Of a stretch of DNA of 64,000 bases, positions 6,861 through 14,738 are shown piece after piece. How positions within the stretch are numbered: position 1 is the first letter of the stretch; each line of letters starts with the position of its first letter. The DNA comes from WHSW01 sp963767285 (GTDB lineage Bacteria > Actinomycetota > Thermoleophilia > Solirubrobacterales > 70-9), in the NCBI GenBank assembly GCA_963767285.1, contig CAVYDJ010000001.1, positions 62,001 to 126,000 of the forward strand. The letters are read 5' to 3'. Below the pieces are notes generated by a model, which searched no databases, was not told where the DNA came from, and worked only from the letters and a program-made list of their open reading frames with translations. A program made the translations under genes and the position numbers.

Positions 6861-8294
6861 GTGCAAAGGCTCTCGACGCTCGACACCTCTTTCCTCCGGG
6901 TGGAAACGCCGAGTGCCCACATGCACGTCGGGTGGCTTGCAACTCTCCGGTTGCCCGACGGGGTGGAAGAGCTCGACCCACAAAGGCTCTTCGAGCGGAT
7001 CGCGGCGCGCCTTCATCTGGCGCCTCGCTTCCGGCAGGTTGTGACACCGGCGCCGCTCGGAGAGCCGATCTGGGTCGACGACCCGGGCTTCCGGCTCGAC
7101 CGTCACGTCACGGTCGCGCCGGAGACGGTGCGGGGACGACGCGAACTGGAGCGCATGGCGGGCCGCTTTCTCTCTCGGCAGCTCGACCGGCGCAGGCCCC
7201 TGTGGCAGATCGTCGTCGTCCCCCGCGCCGGCCCGGGCCGGGCGGCAGTCCTTGGGAAGGTTCATCACGCGATGGTCGACGGGATCGCGGCGGTCGAGCT
7301 CGGCACGCTGCTCTTCGACCTGGCGCCCGACGCGGCGCTCCCGGAGCCCGGTGACTGGTACCCGGAGCCGACCGAGGGGTCGGTCCGGATCGCGGTCGAC
7401 GCGCTCGCCGACAGCGCGATCGAGCAGTTTCGCGCCGCGCGGCGGGTGGCCGCAATGGGGCTGCGCCCGCGGTCGAGCCTGCGGGTCGCCGAGACCATGC
7501 GACGGGCGGCGCTTTCGCTTGCCGAGGACGTGATCCGGCCGGCGTCGCCGTCGTTCGTGAACGCCGAGATCGGGCCGCGCCGCGCGCTGGTCACCGAGCG
7601 GGTCTCGCTCGCCCGGCTCGACCGGGTTAAGCGCGCGCGGGACGCGAAGCTCAACGATGTCGTGCTCGCGGTCGTCGCCGGTGCGCTGCGCGGCTACGCG
7701 GCGATCGCCGGCGCCGACGCTCGGCCCCTGCGGGCGATGGTCCCGGTCAGCGTCCGCGCCGCCGCCGAAGCGCCCGCCCAGGGCAACCGGATCACCTTCG
7801 CGTTCGTGGACCTGCCGCTCGACGAGCCCGACCCCGCGCGGCGGCTGGCGATCGTCTGCGAGCGCACCGCCGAGCTGAAGCGCTCCGGCCGGATCGCCGG
7901 GTCGGACGCGCTGCTGCGCTCGCTGGTCCAGATGCCGGGATTCGTGAAGGAGCGCGCCGCCCGCCTGGCGGCGAGCCCGCGGATGTACAACCTCGCGGTC
8001 TCCAACGTCCCCGGGCCGCGCGTGCCGCTCTACGCGGCCGGCGCCCTGGTCGAGTCGATCCACCCGGTGATCCCGACCTCTGACGGCCACGCGATCGCGA
8101 TCGGCGTCCTCACCTACCGCGACTCCCTGCACTTCTCGGCGTACGTCGACCCGGAGGTGCTCCCCGACGCCTCCGAGCTGGCGCCGCTGTTCCGCGGCGC
8201 CGTTTCGGAGCTGGAACACGCGGTCGGGCGGGGTCAGCGACGCCGACAATACGCGGCGCCAGCGGGGCGCGTTCCTCTCGCTATGCGAGAGTAA
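6861..8294 (+). CDS. wax ester synthase/diacylglycerol acyltransferase (WS/DGAT)
   Basis: 477 residues from GTG 6861, the usual WS/DGAT length. The acyltransferase signature HHAMVDG (HHxxxDG) lies near residue 135, the LNDVVLAVVAG segment near 260, and the C-terminal NVPGPR motif near 380. The family esterifies acyl-CoA to long-chain alcohols or diacylglycerol, forming storage wax esters or triacylglycerol at the membrane/lipid-body surface; actinobacteria often carry several copies. It stands alone between argF and a tRNA. Alcohol versus diacylglycerol preference cannot be read from sequence. Confidence 0.93.
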   Translation: MQRLSTLDTSFLRVETPSAHMHVGWLATLRLPDGVEELDPQRLFERIAARLHLAPRFRQVVTPAPLGEPIWVDDPGFRLDRHVTVAPETVRGRRELERMAGRFLSRQLDRRRPLWQIVVVPRAGPGRAAVLGKVHHAMVDGIAAVELGTLLFDLAPDAALPEPGDWYPEPTEGSVRIAVDALADSAIEQFRAARRVAAMGLRPRSSLRVAETMRRAALSLAEDVIRPASPSFVNAEIGPRRALVTERVSLARLDRVKRARDAKLNDVVLAVVAGALRGYAAIAGADARPLRAMVPVSVRAAAEAPAQGNRITFAFVDLPLDEPDPARRLAIVCERTAELKRSGRIAGSDALLRSLVQMPGFVKERAARLAASPRMYNLAVSNVPGPRVPLYAAGALVESIHPVIPTSDGHAIAIGVLTYRDSLHFSAYVDPEVLPDASELAPLFRGAVSELEHAVGRGQRRRQYAAPAGRVPLAMRE

Positions 8295-8296
8295 GT

Positions 8297-8310
8297 CGCC
8301 CCGAAGGGCG
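8297..8310 (+). terminator. short hairpin after WS/DGAT gene
   Basis: CGCCC-CGAA-GGGCG, a 5-bp stem with a tetraloop, directly follows the stop at 8294 and precedes the tRNA. No U-run, so terminator function is uncertain. Confidence 0.35.
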
Positions 8311-8331
8311 GCCCTAGACTCCGTTCGCCAC

Positions 8332-8403
8332 GGCCCCGTGGTGTAACGGTTAGCACGTCAGGTTTTCAACCTGGAAGCTCGGGTTCGATTCCCGGCGGGG
8401 CTA
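8332..8403 (+). tRNA. tRNA-Glu (UUC)
   Basis: 72 nt folding as a standard cloverleaf: acceptor GGCCCCG/CGGGGCT (G1-U72 pair), U8, D-stem GTGT/GCAC with GG in the loop, anticodon arm TCAGG-TTTTCAA-CCTGG giving anticodon TTC, and T-arm TCGGG-TTCGATT-CCCGG. Discriminator A; CCA is not encoded. The ATG of the next gene lies just 3 nt beyond the end. Confidence 0.96.
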
Positions 8404-8406
8404 CTG

Positions 8407-9162
8407 ATGCAACCTGAGATCCACCTCGGCCCGGTCACCCTGCAGACGTTCGGGATCATGTTCGCGCTCGGCTTCGTCGGCGCCGGGCTGCTGGTCGCAA
8501 AGCGGCTGAAGGAGCTCGGCAAGCCGGTCGACTGGGCCTATGAGCTCATCTTCGCGGGACTGGTCGGTGGGATCGTCGGCGCGCGGCTCGACTTCATCAT
8601 CGAGAACTACGACGAGGTCTCCGACGACCTGCTCGGCAACCTCTTCTCCGGCTCGGGCCTGGTCTGGTACGGGGGCGCGATCGGCGGAACGATCGGGGTC
8701 GTGCTCTGGGCGTGGTGGCGCAAGATGCTCAACCTCACGCTCCTCGACATCTGCGCTCCAGCGCTCGCGATCGGCTACGCGATCGGGCGGATCGGCTGCC
8801 AGCTCTCCGGCGACGGCGACTACGGCATCCCCTGGGACGGGCCGTGGGCGATGGCCTACCCGGAGGGCACCGTCGCCACCGACGTGCCGGTGCACCCGAC
8901 GCCGATCTACGAGACGCTGGCGATGGGACTGATCACCTACGCGCTCTGGCGGCTGCGGACCCGCTTCCAGCCGGGGCTGCTGTTCGCCCTCTATCTGGTG
9001 CTCGCCGGCGCCGAGCGCTTCCTGGTCGAGTTCGTCCGCCGCAACGACGACGTCGCCCTCGGGCTGACCCAGGCCCAGGTGCTGAGCGTCGCGATGATGC
9101 TCGTGGGCGGCGTCTGGCTCGTCCTCAAGGCGCGCCGCGGCGAGCTGCGGGTACCGGCCTAG
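8407..9162 (+). CDS. lgt: prolipoprotein diacylglyceryl transferase family protein
   Basis: 251 residues, about seven membrane helices, with the Lgt N-terminal pattern (LGPVTLQTFGIMFALGFVGA). It belongs to the family that moves diacylglycerol from phosphatidylglycerol to the lipobox Cys of prolipoproteins in the plasma membrane; lipobox proteins occur in this window (11991, 13345, 37775). The signature region reads GRIGCQLSGDGDYG instead of the E. coli-type GRxGNFxNxE, and the loop HGG is YGG here, so residues important in the E. coli enzyme are replaced. Similar GDGDxG variants exist in other phyla. It may be a true but divergent Lgt or a paralogue with a different substrate. Translation starts 3 nt after tRNA-Glu, leaving no room for an independent ribosome-binding site. 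Confidence 0.85.
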   Translation: MQPEIHLGPVTLQTFGIMFALGFVGAGLLVAKRLKELGKPVDWAYELIFAGLVGGIVGARLDFIIENYDEVSDDLLGNLFSGSGLVWYGGAIGGTIGVVLWAWWRKMLNLTLLDICAPALAIGYAIGRIGCQLSGDGDYGIPWDGPWAMAYPEGTVATDVPVHPTPIYETLAMGLITYALWRLRTRFQPGLLFALYLVLAGAERFLVEFVRRNDDVALGLTQAQVLSVAMMLVGGVWLVLKARRGELRVPA

Positions 9163-9911
9163 ACCGAGCGCAGCATGCCGCCGTCGATCGGGATCGAGGT
9201 CCCGGTGATGTAGGCGGCGCGATCTGAGCACAGGAACGCGACGAGGTCCCCGTACTCCTCCGGCTCCCCAAGCCGCCCGGCGGGGACGTCCTTGGCCGCG
9301 TGCTCTCGCATGGTGTCGTGGCCACCCCAGTTGGCCGCCAGGCGGTCCGTGGCAAACCGGCCGGTGGCGACGTCGTTGACGGTGATGCCGTCGGCCGCGA
9401 CCTCGCGCGCGATCGTCTTCAGAAAGCCGATCAGGCCGGGGCGATGCGAGTTGGAGAGCGTCAGGCCCGGAATCGGCTCGGCGGTCGAGCTCGAGCCGAC
9501 GTTGACGATCCGGCCCCAGCCCCGCTCGCGCATCCCGGGGAGCACCGCCTCGATCAGCAGGACGGGCGCGAGCACGAGCGAGTCGTACGCCGCCCGCCAC
9601 TCGTCGATCTCGTGGTCGAGCGCCGCGCCCATGGGTGGCCCGCCGGTGTTGGTGACCAGGATCTCGACCGGGCCGAGCGTCTCGGCGACAACGCCGGGCA
9701 GCCGGCGGAGCCGGTCGAGCTCCGCGGTGTCGTATTCGAACGCGGCGGTCTCGCCGTCGATCCGGCTCATCGCCTCCTCGAGCCGCTCGCGCGAGCGGCT
9801 GACCAGTGCGACTTTCGCCCCCTCGCGCGAAAGCGCCGTGGCGATTCCATGCCCGATTCCCTTGCTGGCGCCCATCACCAGCGCCACGCGGCCTTCGATC
9901 CCGAGATCCAC
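9159..9911 (-). CDS. short-chain dehydrogenase/reductase (FabG-like, atypical active site)
   Basis: 250 residues with a classical SDR Rossmann start (GASKGIGHGIA), VTNTGG for NNAG, and NVGSSST carrying the catalytic Ser. Where YxxxK is expected the chain reads TLSNSHRPGLIGFLK, so the usual catalytic Tyr and the Lys four residues later are absent. A subgroup of BKR-like SDRs with this SNxxR-type sequence is known. The C-terminus (ITGTSIPIDGGMLRSV) is complete. Oxidoreductase chemistry by the standard mechanism is therefore doubtful. The gene converges on lgt with a 4-bp overlap. Confidence 0.9.
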   Translation of the reverse strand: MDLGIEGRVALVMGASKGIGHGIATALSREGAKVALVSRSRERLEEAMSRIDGETAAFEYDTAELDRLRRLPGVVAETLGPVEILVTNTGGPPMGAALDHEIDEWRAAYDSLVLAPVLLIEAVLPGMRERGWGRIVNVGSSSTAEPIPGLTLSNSHRPGLIGFLKTIAREVAADGITVNDVATGRFATDRLAANWGGHDTMREHAAKDVPAGRLGEPEEYGDLVAFLCSDRAAYITGTSIPIDGGMLRSV

Positions 9912-9964
9912 GAGGGCAACTTAGTACGTGGCGACCCGGGCAGGCGAGAGGTAGGGTGCGCCTC

Positions 9965-10921
9965 ATGCCGGAAGAGACGGACCTCTATGAGCGGCTGATC
10001 GCCGCCGCCGACGAGATCTATGGCGGTAACCGGCCCGGCACCCGCGCGCTCCATGCGAAGGGCGCCTGGTGCGAGGGCACGTTCACCGCCACGCCAGCCG
10101 CCGCGGAGCTCTCGACCGCGTTTCACTTCAGCGGCGCGCCGGTCGCGGCGCTGATCCGGTTCTCGAACGGACCCGGTGACCCCGAGGCCGCCGATTACGA
10201 GCGCGAGGCGCGCGGGTTCGCGGTCAAGCTGCGCGGCGACGACGGCGAGGAGACGGACATCCTCGCCACCACCTCGCCCGCGTTCGTCACCCGCACGCCG
10301 GAGGAGTTCCTCGAGCTGCTCGAGCTGCGCCGCCCCGACCCCGAGACGGGCCAGCCCGACTTCGAGAAGCTCGGCGCCTTCCTCGCCGCCCACCCCGAGG
10401 CGCAGACCGCGATCCAGGGCACGGTCGGGGTCGGGCCGCTCGCCGGATTCGGGACCGGCGTCTACTACTCGCCGCACACCTTTTTCCTGGTCGACGATGC
10501 GGGCGAGCGCAGCCCGGTCCGCTACCGGTGGATCCCGGAGGCCGAGGAGCGGCGCCTTGAGGACGACGAGGCGAAGGCGCTGGGGCCGAACTACCTCTAC
10601 GACGGGCTCGCCGAGCAGCTCGCCGGCGACGCCACGATCGCCTTCGGGCTCCGCTTCCAGCGGCCCGGCGCCGGCGACCCGCTCGAGGACCCGACCGCGC
10701 TGTGGCCGGACGAGCGCGAGTTCATCGACGCAGGCCGGCTCGAGATCACCGCGGCGGTCGACGATCCCGAGCGCGACGACCACATCGACGTCTTCGACCC
10801 GCTCCGCTGCATCGACGGGGTCGAGCCCTCCGACGACAGGATTCTGCACGCGCGCCGCAGCGCCTACTCGGTTTCGGCGTACCGCCGCTGGGGCCGCCCG
10901 CCCGGCCCCGTTCCCGAATAG
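9965..10921 (+). CDS. catalase-family haem protein (SrpA-like, short form)
   Basis: 318 residues from ATG 9965. The N-terminal motif LHAKGAWCEGTF corresponds to the catalase active-site His segment (VHAKGAGAxGxF), followed by a RFSNGPGDP segment (catalase VRFSTVxxxxGS-like), ARGFAVKL and the haem-side region ending in RRSAYSVSAYRRWG. Length matches the small catalase-core family of haem peroxidases rather than full catalases (~480). No signal peptide, so likely cytoplasmic peroxide or organic-peroxide metabolism. Its end is 10 bp from the next gene, so they may be co-transcribed. Confidence 0.88.
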   Translation: MPEETDLYERLIAAADEIYGGNRPGTRALHAKGAWCEGTFTATPAAAELSTAFHFSGAPVAALIRFSNGPGDPEAADYEREARGFAVKLRGDDGEETDILATTSPAFVTRTPEEFLELLELRRPDPETGQPDFEKLGAFLAAHPEAQTAIQGTVGVGPLAGFGTGVYYSPHTFFLVDDAGERSPVRYRWIPEAEERRLEDDEAKALGPNYLYDGLAEQLAGDATIAFGLRFQRPGAGDPLEDPTALWPDEREFIDAGRLEITAAVDDPERDDHIDVFDPLRCIDGVEPSDDRILHARRSAYSVSAYRRWGRPPGPVPE

Positions 10922-10931
10922 CCATCGTCGG

Positions 10932-11906
10932 GTGACCGACATCCAGCAGGACTTCAAGCGCTCCTCCCGGTTCGGGGTCGTCGGCGTCGGCGTCGTCATG
11001 GTCGTGACCGCGGCGATCGCCCTCCTGTTCGGGTCCGGCGCCAACCCGACCGGGGCGCTGATCGCGATCTTCGCGGTCGTCTTCGGGTTCACCGGCGTCC
11101 TGCTCTATGTGCAGAGGCGCGACGTGGACCGCGGCGAGGAGCGGATGCAGCGAGAGGCGCTCGAGGCGGCTGAGCCCGTCGACGACCCGACCATCGCCGA
11201 CCAGATGTCGTTGCTCGCCGACCTCGCGACCGGCCCGATCGATCGCGCCGCGATCGCAGCGGCGTCGGGTCGCACATGGGGGATTGCGCGCAAGTCGATC
11301 GGCTCGGGTGCGGTGATGATCGTCCTGATCGCCTGCGCGGTGATCCCCTGGCAGCTCTCGGCGGGCGAGGAGATGTGGTCGATCGTCACCTTCGTCCCCG
11401 CGATCGTCCTCTACGCGGTCTACCTCGCCGCGAAGGCGATCATGCCCGGCGGCACCCTCGACCAGGCCTACGACGACGCGACACCGACCGTTGCGCCGCT
11501 CGGCCTCACCGAGGCCGAGCGGCCGAAGGTGAAGATCCGGCGCACGCCGCTCGGTCCGCGGCAGCTCGACCACGAGCTGGAGGGCGCGATCGCCTACACG
11601 GGCGAGCGCCACGGCCGCGCGGTCTCGATCCGGATCGAGGGCAACACCGTGACCACGACCCTGACCGGGAAGGTCAGGGGGTTCGAGGTCAAGGCGCGCG
11701 GCGAGCGCCTCAAGGCGGCGCCGAGCTCGCCGGAGGCGGTCGTGGCCGTGCTCGAGCCGCTGCGCGCCTCCTCCTATTGGAAGGGGGTCGTGGCCCGCGG
11801 CGGCAACCACGGCGTCACGATCGAGCGCAAGGGAAACGGCGCCGGCGCGCACTGGATGCGCGACCTCTGGCTCGCCGAGCACCTCGCTGAGGCCGCCCAG
11901 AACTGA
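10932..11906 (+). CDS. membrane protein of unknown function
   Basis: 324 residues from GTG 10932 (VTDIQQDFKRSSRFG), in frame to the stop at 11904-11906. Two hydrophobic helix pairs (about residues 17-58 and 123-167) are separated by an acidic cytoplasmic stretch. The C-terminal ~140 residues are soluble, Arg/Glu-rich, with beta-strand pattern (AVSIRIEGNTVTTTLTGKVRG) and a closing amphipathic region (ASSYWKGVVARGGNHGVTIE). I recognise no family. The gene follows the catalase-like protein closely and precedes the ferritin/Tat operon after an 84-bp gap. Confidence 0.75.
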   Translation: MTDIQQDFKRSSRFGVVGVGVVMVVTAAIALLFGSGANPTGALIAIFAVVFGFTGVLLYVQRRDVDRGEERMQREALEAAEPVDDPTIADQMSLLADLATGPIDRAAIAAASGRTWGIARKSIGSGAVMIVLIACAVIPWQLSAGEEMWSIVTFVPAIVLYAVYLAAKAIMPGGTLDQAYDDATPTVAPLGLTEAERPKVKIRRTPLGPRQLDHELEGAIAYTGERHGRAVSIRIEGNTVTTTLTGKVRGFEVKARGERLKAAPSSPEAVVAVLEPLRASSYWKGVVARGGNHGVTIERKGNGAGAHWMRDLWLAEHLAEAAQN

Positions 11907-11990
11907 TCCGGGCCGCCGGGCCCTGCGTAGGTGGGGGAAGAAGACGGGGAGCAAACCTGCTCTCCGACACCCAATCACGGGAGTTCACCG

Positions 11991-12656
11991 ATGAGCATTT
12001 CCCCTCGCAGGGAGACCACCGCGCTGAAGCGGATCGCTCGCGATCCGGTCTCGCGCCGGCGGTTCTTCACCGTCTCGGGCGGGTCCGCGGCCTCGGCCGC
12101 GCTGCTCGCAGCATGCGGCAGCGACGACGAGACGTCGACCACAGCCTCGACCTCAACCGATGAGGACACGGCCTCGCAGTTCGGCGAGGGCGACCTCGGG
12201 ATCGTCAACTACGCGCTGACCCTCGAGTACCTCGAGACGGCGTTCTACAACGACGTCGCCGCGAGCGGCCTGTTCAAGGGCGACGACCTCGCCTTGATCA
12301 AGCAGATCGGCGCGGCCGAGCAGGAGCACGTCGACGCTCTCACGGCGACGGCCAAGCAGCTCGGCGGCAAGCCCGCTCCGGAGCCGAAGGCGGAGTTCCC
12401 GCTGGAGAGCGCCGAAGAGGTGCTGAAGCTCGCCGCCACCGTCGAGAACCTCGGCGCGGCCGCCTACCTCGGACAGGCAGCGAACATCGAGTCACCCGAC
12501 ATCCTCGCCGCCGCGCTCGCGATCCACTCGGTCGAGGGTCGTCATGCGGCGGTGCTCAACGTCCTCACGGGCGAGCCTCCGACCCCGGACGGCGCGTTCG
12601 CGCAGGCTGCCGACATGCAGACCGTCCTCGACTCCGTCCAGCCGTTCCTCGTTTAG
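11991..12656 (+). CDS. Tat-exported ferritin-like lipoprotein (Ferritin_2 type)
   Basis: 221 residues from ATG 11991. The N-terminus has a twin-arginine motif (SRRRFFTVSGG) followed by a hydrophobic core ending in a lipobox (LLAAC-GSDD), so it should be exported folded by Tat and lipidated. The mature domain (~65-215) has ferritin-like four-helix signatures: NYALTLEYLETAFY, EQEHVDAL (ExxH) and EGRHAA. These positions are typical metal ligands in the Ferritin_2 family. A role in extracytoplasmic iron or redox handling is inferred. It leads an operon with a second ferritin-like protein, a cupredoxin and TatA/TatC, the machinery that would export it. The Ser/Thr-rich linker after the Cys is typical of surface lipoproteins. 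Confidence 0.9.
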   Translation: MSISPRRETTALKRIARDPVSRRRFFTVSGGSAASAALLAACGSDDETSTTASTSTDEDTASQFGEGDLGIVNYALTLEYLETAFYNDVAASGLFKGDDLALIKQIGAAEQEHVDALTATAKQLGGKPAPEPKAEFPLESAEEVLKLAATVENLGAAAYLGQAANIESPDILAAALAIHSVEGRHAAVLNVLTGEPPTPDGAFAQAADMQTVLDSVQPFLV

Positions 12657-12685
12657 GAACACGGGCCGACAGAAAGGAACCGATC

Positions 12686-13348
12686 ATGCAACCGATCGAT
12701 AGAACAACCGGTGGCCTCGCGGCCGCCAACGGCGCCCCGGAGCTGGCGAAGATCGAGGTCGAGAACCTCAATCGGAGCACGTTCCTGATGCGCGGCATGC
12801 TCGCCGCCGGCGCCATCTACGGAACCGCGGCGATCTCGCCGATGGTCCGCAAGGCGTTCGGACAGGCGTCGATGGGCGACATCGACATCCTCAACTACGC
12901 GCTGACGCTCGAGTACCTCGAGGCCGCCTTCTACGAGGGCGCCGCGAAGACCCCTGGGCTGAGCAAGGAGGTCGCCGGCTACGTGAAGACGTTCGGCGAG
13001 GAGGAGCAGGAGCACGTCGACGCCCTGACCGTGACGATCAAGGATCTCGGCGGCACCCCCGTCGAGGCCCCGAAGGTCGACTTCGGCGACGCGTTCACCA
13101 GCGTCGACAAGCTGATCCCGCTGGCGATCACGTTCGAGGACACGGGTGTCAGCGCCTACAACGGCGCTGCCCCGGAGATCGAGTCGAAGGAGCTGCTGGC
13201 CACCGCCGGCGGCATCGCCCAGATCGAGGCTCGCCACGCGGCGACGATCCGGTTCGCGGCGGGCGAGGACCCGGCCCCGACTGCGTTCGACCCCTCGCTG
13301 ACCATGGACGAGGTGCTGAAGGCCGTACAGCCGTTCGTCCAGTCATGA
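12686..13348 (+). CDS. ferritin-like protein with variant Tat signal
   Basis: 220 residues, 30 bp after the previous gene with AAAGGA upstream. The same ferritin-like signatures as its neighbour (NYALTLEYLEAAFY, EEQEHVDAL, EARHAA) show a paralogous pair. The signal region reads LNRSTFLMRGMLAAGA: a single Arg where RR is expected, followed by a long hydrophobic stretch but no lipobox Cys, ending near FGQAS. It may be a tolerated variant Tat signal or a membrane anchor. Its stop overlaps the start of the cupredoxin (ATGA), so the two are translationally coupled. Confidence 0.9.
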   Translation: MQPIDRTTGGLAAANGAPELAKIEVENLNRSTFLMRGMLAAGAIYGTAAISPMVRKAFGQASMGDIDILNYALTLEYLEAAFYEGAAKTPGLSKEVAGYVKTFGEEEQEHVDALTVTIKDLGGTPVEAPKVDFGDAFTSVDKLIPLAITFEDTGVSAYNGAAPEIESKELLATAGGIAQIEARHAATIRFAAGEDPAPTAFDPSLTMDEVLKAVQPFVQS

Positions 13349-13713
13349 AAACGGCGATCGCCTGCGCGGGAGTAGCAATGGCGATCGTCTTCGCCGGCTG
13401 CGGCGGGGACGACTCCGACTCGACCACGAGCGCGGAGTCCGCCTCGACCGCCAGCCCGGCGGTGTCCACGGCCAAGATCGATGTCGCGGACTTCAAGTAC
13501 ATGCCTGACGCGGTGACCGTGGAGGCCGGCGCCGAGATCACCTGGACGAACTCGGACGACGCGCCCCACACGGCGACCGCCGACGACAGCTCGTTCGACA
13601 CCGGCGACCTCGACCGCGGCGACTCGGCCAGCGTCACCTTCGAAGAGCCGGGGACGTTTTCGTATTACTGCAGGTTCCACCCGTTCATGAAAGCGACGGT
13701 CGAGGCCCAGTAG
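13345..13713 (+). CDS. cupredoxin (plastocyanin/azurin-like) lipoprotein
   Basis: 122 residues. Signal peptide with lipobox (IVFAGC-GGDD), then a Ser/Thr/Ala linker to ~residue 45 and one cupredoxin domain. The type-1 copper ligands are visible: His in DDAPHTA and the C-terminal loop YYCRFHPFMKA with Cys, His and Met. It should be a lipid-anchored electron-transfer protein on the outer face of the membrane, and is a possible redox partner of the two ferritin-like proteins with which it is co-transcribed (4-bp overlap upstream). Confidence 0.92.
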   Translation: MKTAIACAGVAMAIVFAGCGGDDSDSTTSAESASTASPAVSTAKIDVADFKYMPDAVTVEAGAEITWTNSDDAPHTATADDSSFDTGDLDRGDSASVTFEEPGTFSYYCRFHPFMKATVEAQ

Positions 13714-13736
13714 GCCTCGGCAGAAACGAGAGAACA

Positions 13737-13964
13737 ATGCCCAACATCGGACCAATGGAGCTGGCGATCGTCCTGATCATCGCCCTGGTGATCGTCGGAC
13801 CCAAGAAGCTGCCCGAGCTCGGTAAGTCGGCCGGCAAGGGGTTCCGCGAGTTCAAGGACTCGGTCACCGGTAATCACGACGACGACGAGAAGCCAAGCAT
13901 CACCGCCACCGAAGCCGACGTCCCGGAGCCGGTTAGCGGCGAGGTCGTCCCCAGCCGCTCGTAG
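13737..13964 (+). CDS. tatA: Sec-independent translocase subunit TatA
   Basis: 75 residues. Short N-terminus, one membrane helix (MELAIVLIIALVIV), the GPKKLPELGKS hinge and an amphipathic helix with FREFKDS: the complete TatA/B architecture, with an acidic tail. It forms the Tat pore with TatC, encoded 3 bp downstream. No separate TatB is visible, so this may be a minimal TatAC system. Confidence 0.95.
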   Translation: MPNIGPMELAIVLIIALVIVGPKKLPELGKSAGKGFREFKDSVTGNHDDDEKPSITATEADVPEPVSGEVVPSRS

Positions 13965-13967
13965 GCC

Positions 13968-14738
13968 GTGGCGCGACTGAAGGCAAAGAAGGCCGGCCCC
14001 GCCGATGAGCTGAGTGTCGTCGAGCATCTCGACGAGCTCCGCACGCGGATCATCGTCTCCGCGAGCGTGCTCTTCGTCGCGGTCGGCCTCTGCTTCTGGC
14101 AGAACGACCTCCTGCTGGCGGTCGCCAACGCCCCCCTGCCCGGCGATCGGGAGCCGATCACGCTCGGGGTGACGGAGCCGTTCTTCACGACCGTGAAGCT
14201 CTCCTTCTACGCCGGGATCCTGTTGGCCCTGCCGGTGCTCCTCTACCAGGCGTACTCGTACATCCTGCCGGCCTTCAAGCCGGGCGAGCGCAAGGTCGTC
14301 CTGCCCCTGCTCCTGATGGTCCCGGTCCTGTTCATCGCCGGCGCAGTGTTCGCCTATCTCGTCGTCATGCCGGCGGCGCTCAACTTCCTGCTCAGCTTCA
14401 ACGCCGACGAGTTCAACATCGAGGTCCGCGGTAGCGAGTACTACGGCTTCTTCGTCCTCACTCTGATCTCGGTCGGGATCCTGTTCCAGATCCCGGTCGG
14501 CACGCTGGCGGTGACCCGGCTGGCGATCGTCACCCCGGAGCAGCTGGGCGCGAACCGTCGCTACGCGGTGCTCGCGATCGCGATCGCCGCGATGCTGCTG
14601 CCCGGCACCGACCCGGTCACGATGCTGATCTCGATGGCGCCGCTGTACGCGCTGTTCGAGCTCTCACTGGTCCTGGCGCGCAGGTTCGGCCGCCCGCCCG
14701 CAACAATCGGCGGATGGTCCGCCTCCTCCTCGCCCTAG
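13968..14738 (+). CDS. tatC: Sec-independent translocase subunit TatC
   Basis: 256 residues from GTG 13968, six membrane helices. The signal-binding N-terminal region VVEHLDELRTRI is the TatC hallmark, followed by VTEPFFTTVKLSFYAG (Glu/Phe conserved) and YQAYSYILPAFKPGERK. It recognises twin-arginine signals; probable clients in this window are encoded at 11991, 12686, 32466 and 59367. Its last 25 bp overlap the next gene. Confidence 0.96.
   Translation: MARLKAKKAGPADELSVVEHLDELRTRIIVSASVLFVAVGLCFWQNDLLLAVANAPLPGDREPITLGVTEPFFTTVKLSFYAGILLALPVLLYQAYSYILPAFKPGERKVVLPLLLMVPVLFIAGAVFAYLVVMPAALNFLLSFNADEFNIEVRGSEYYGFFVLTLISVGILFQIPVGTLAVTRLAIVTPEQLGANRRYAVLAIAIAAMLLPGTDPVTMLISMAPLYALFELSLVLARRFGRPPATIGGWSASSSP

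Noticed and set aside
10176..10931. N-terminal extension of the membrane protein through the catalase-like gene
   Set aside because: Ser/Arg/Pro-rich translation in a shadow frame of the catalase-like gene; GTG 10932 starts at the expected place.
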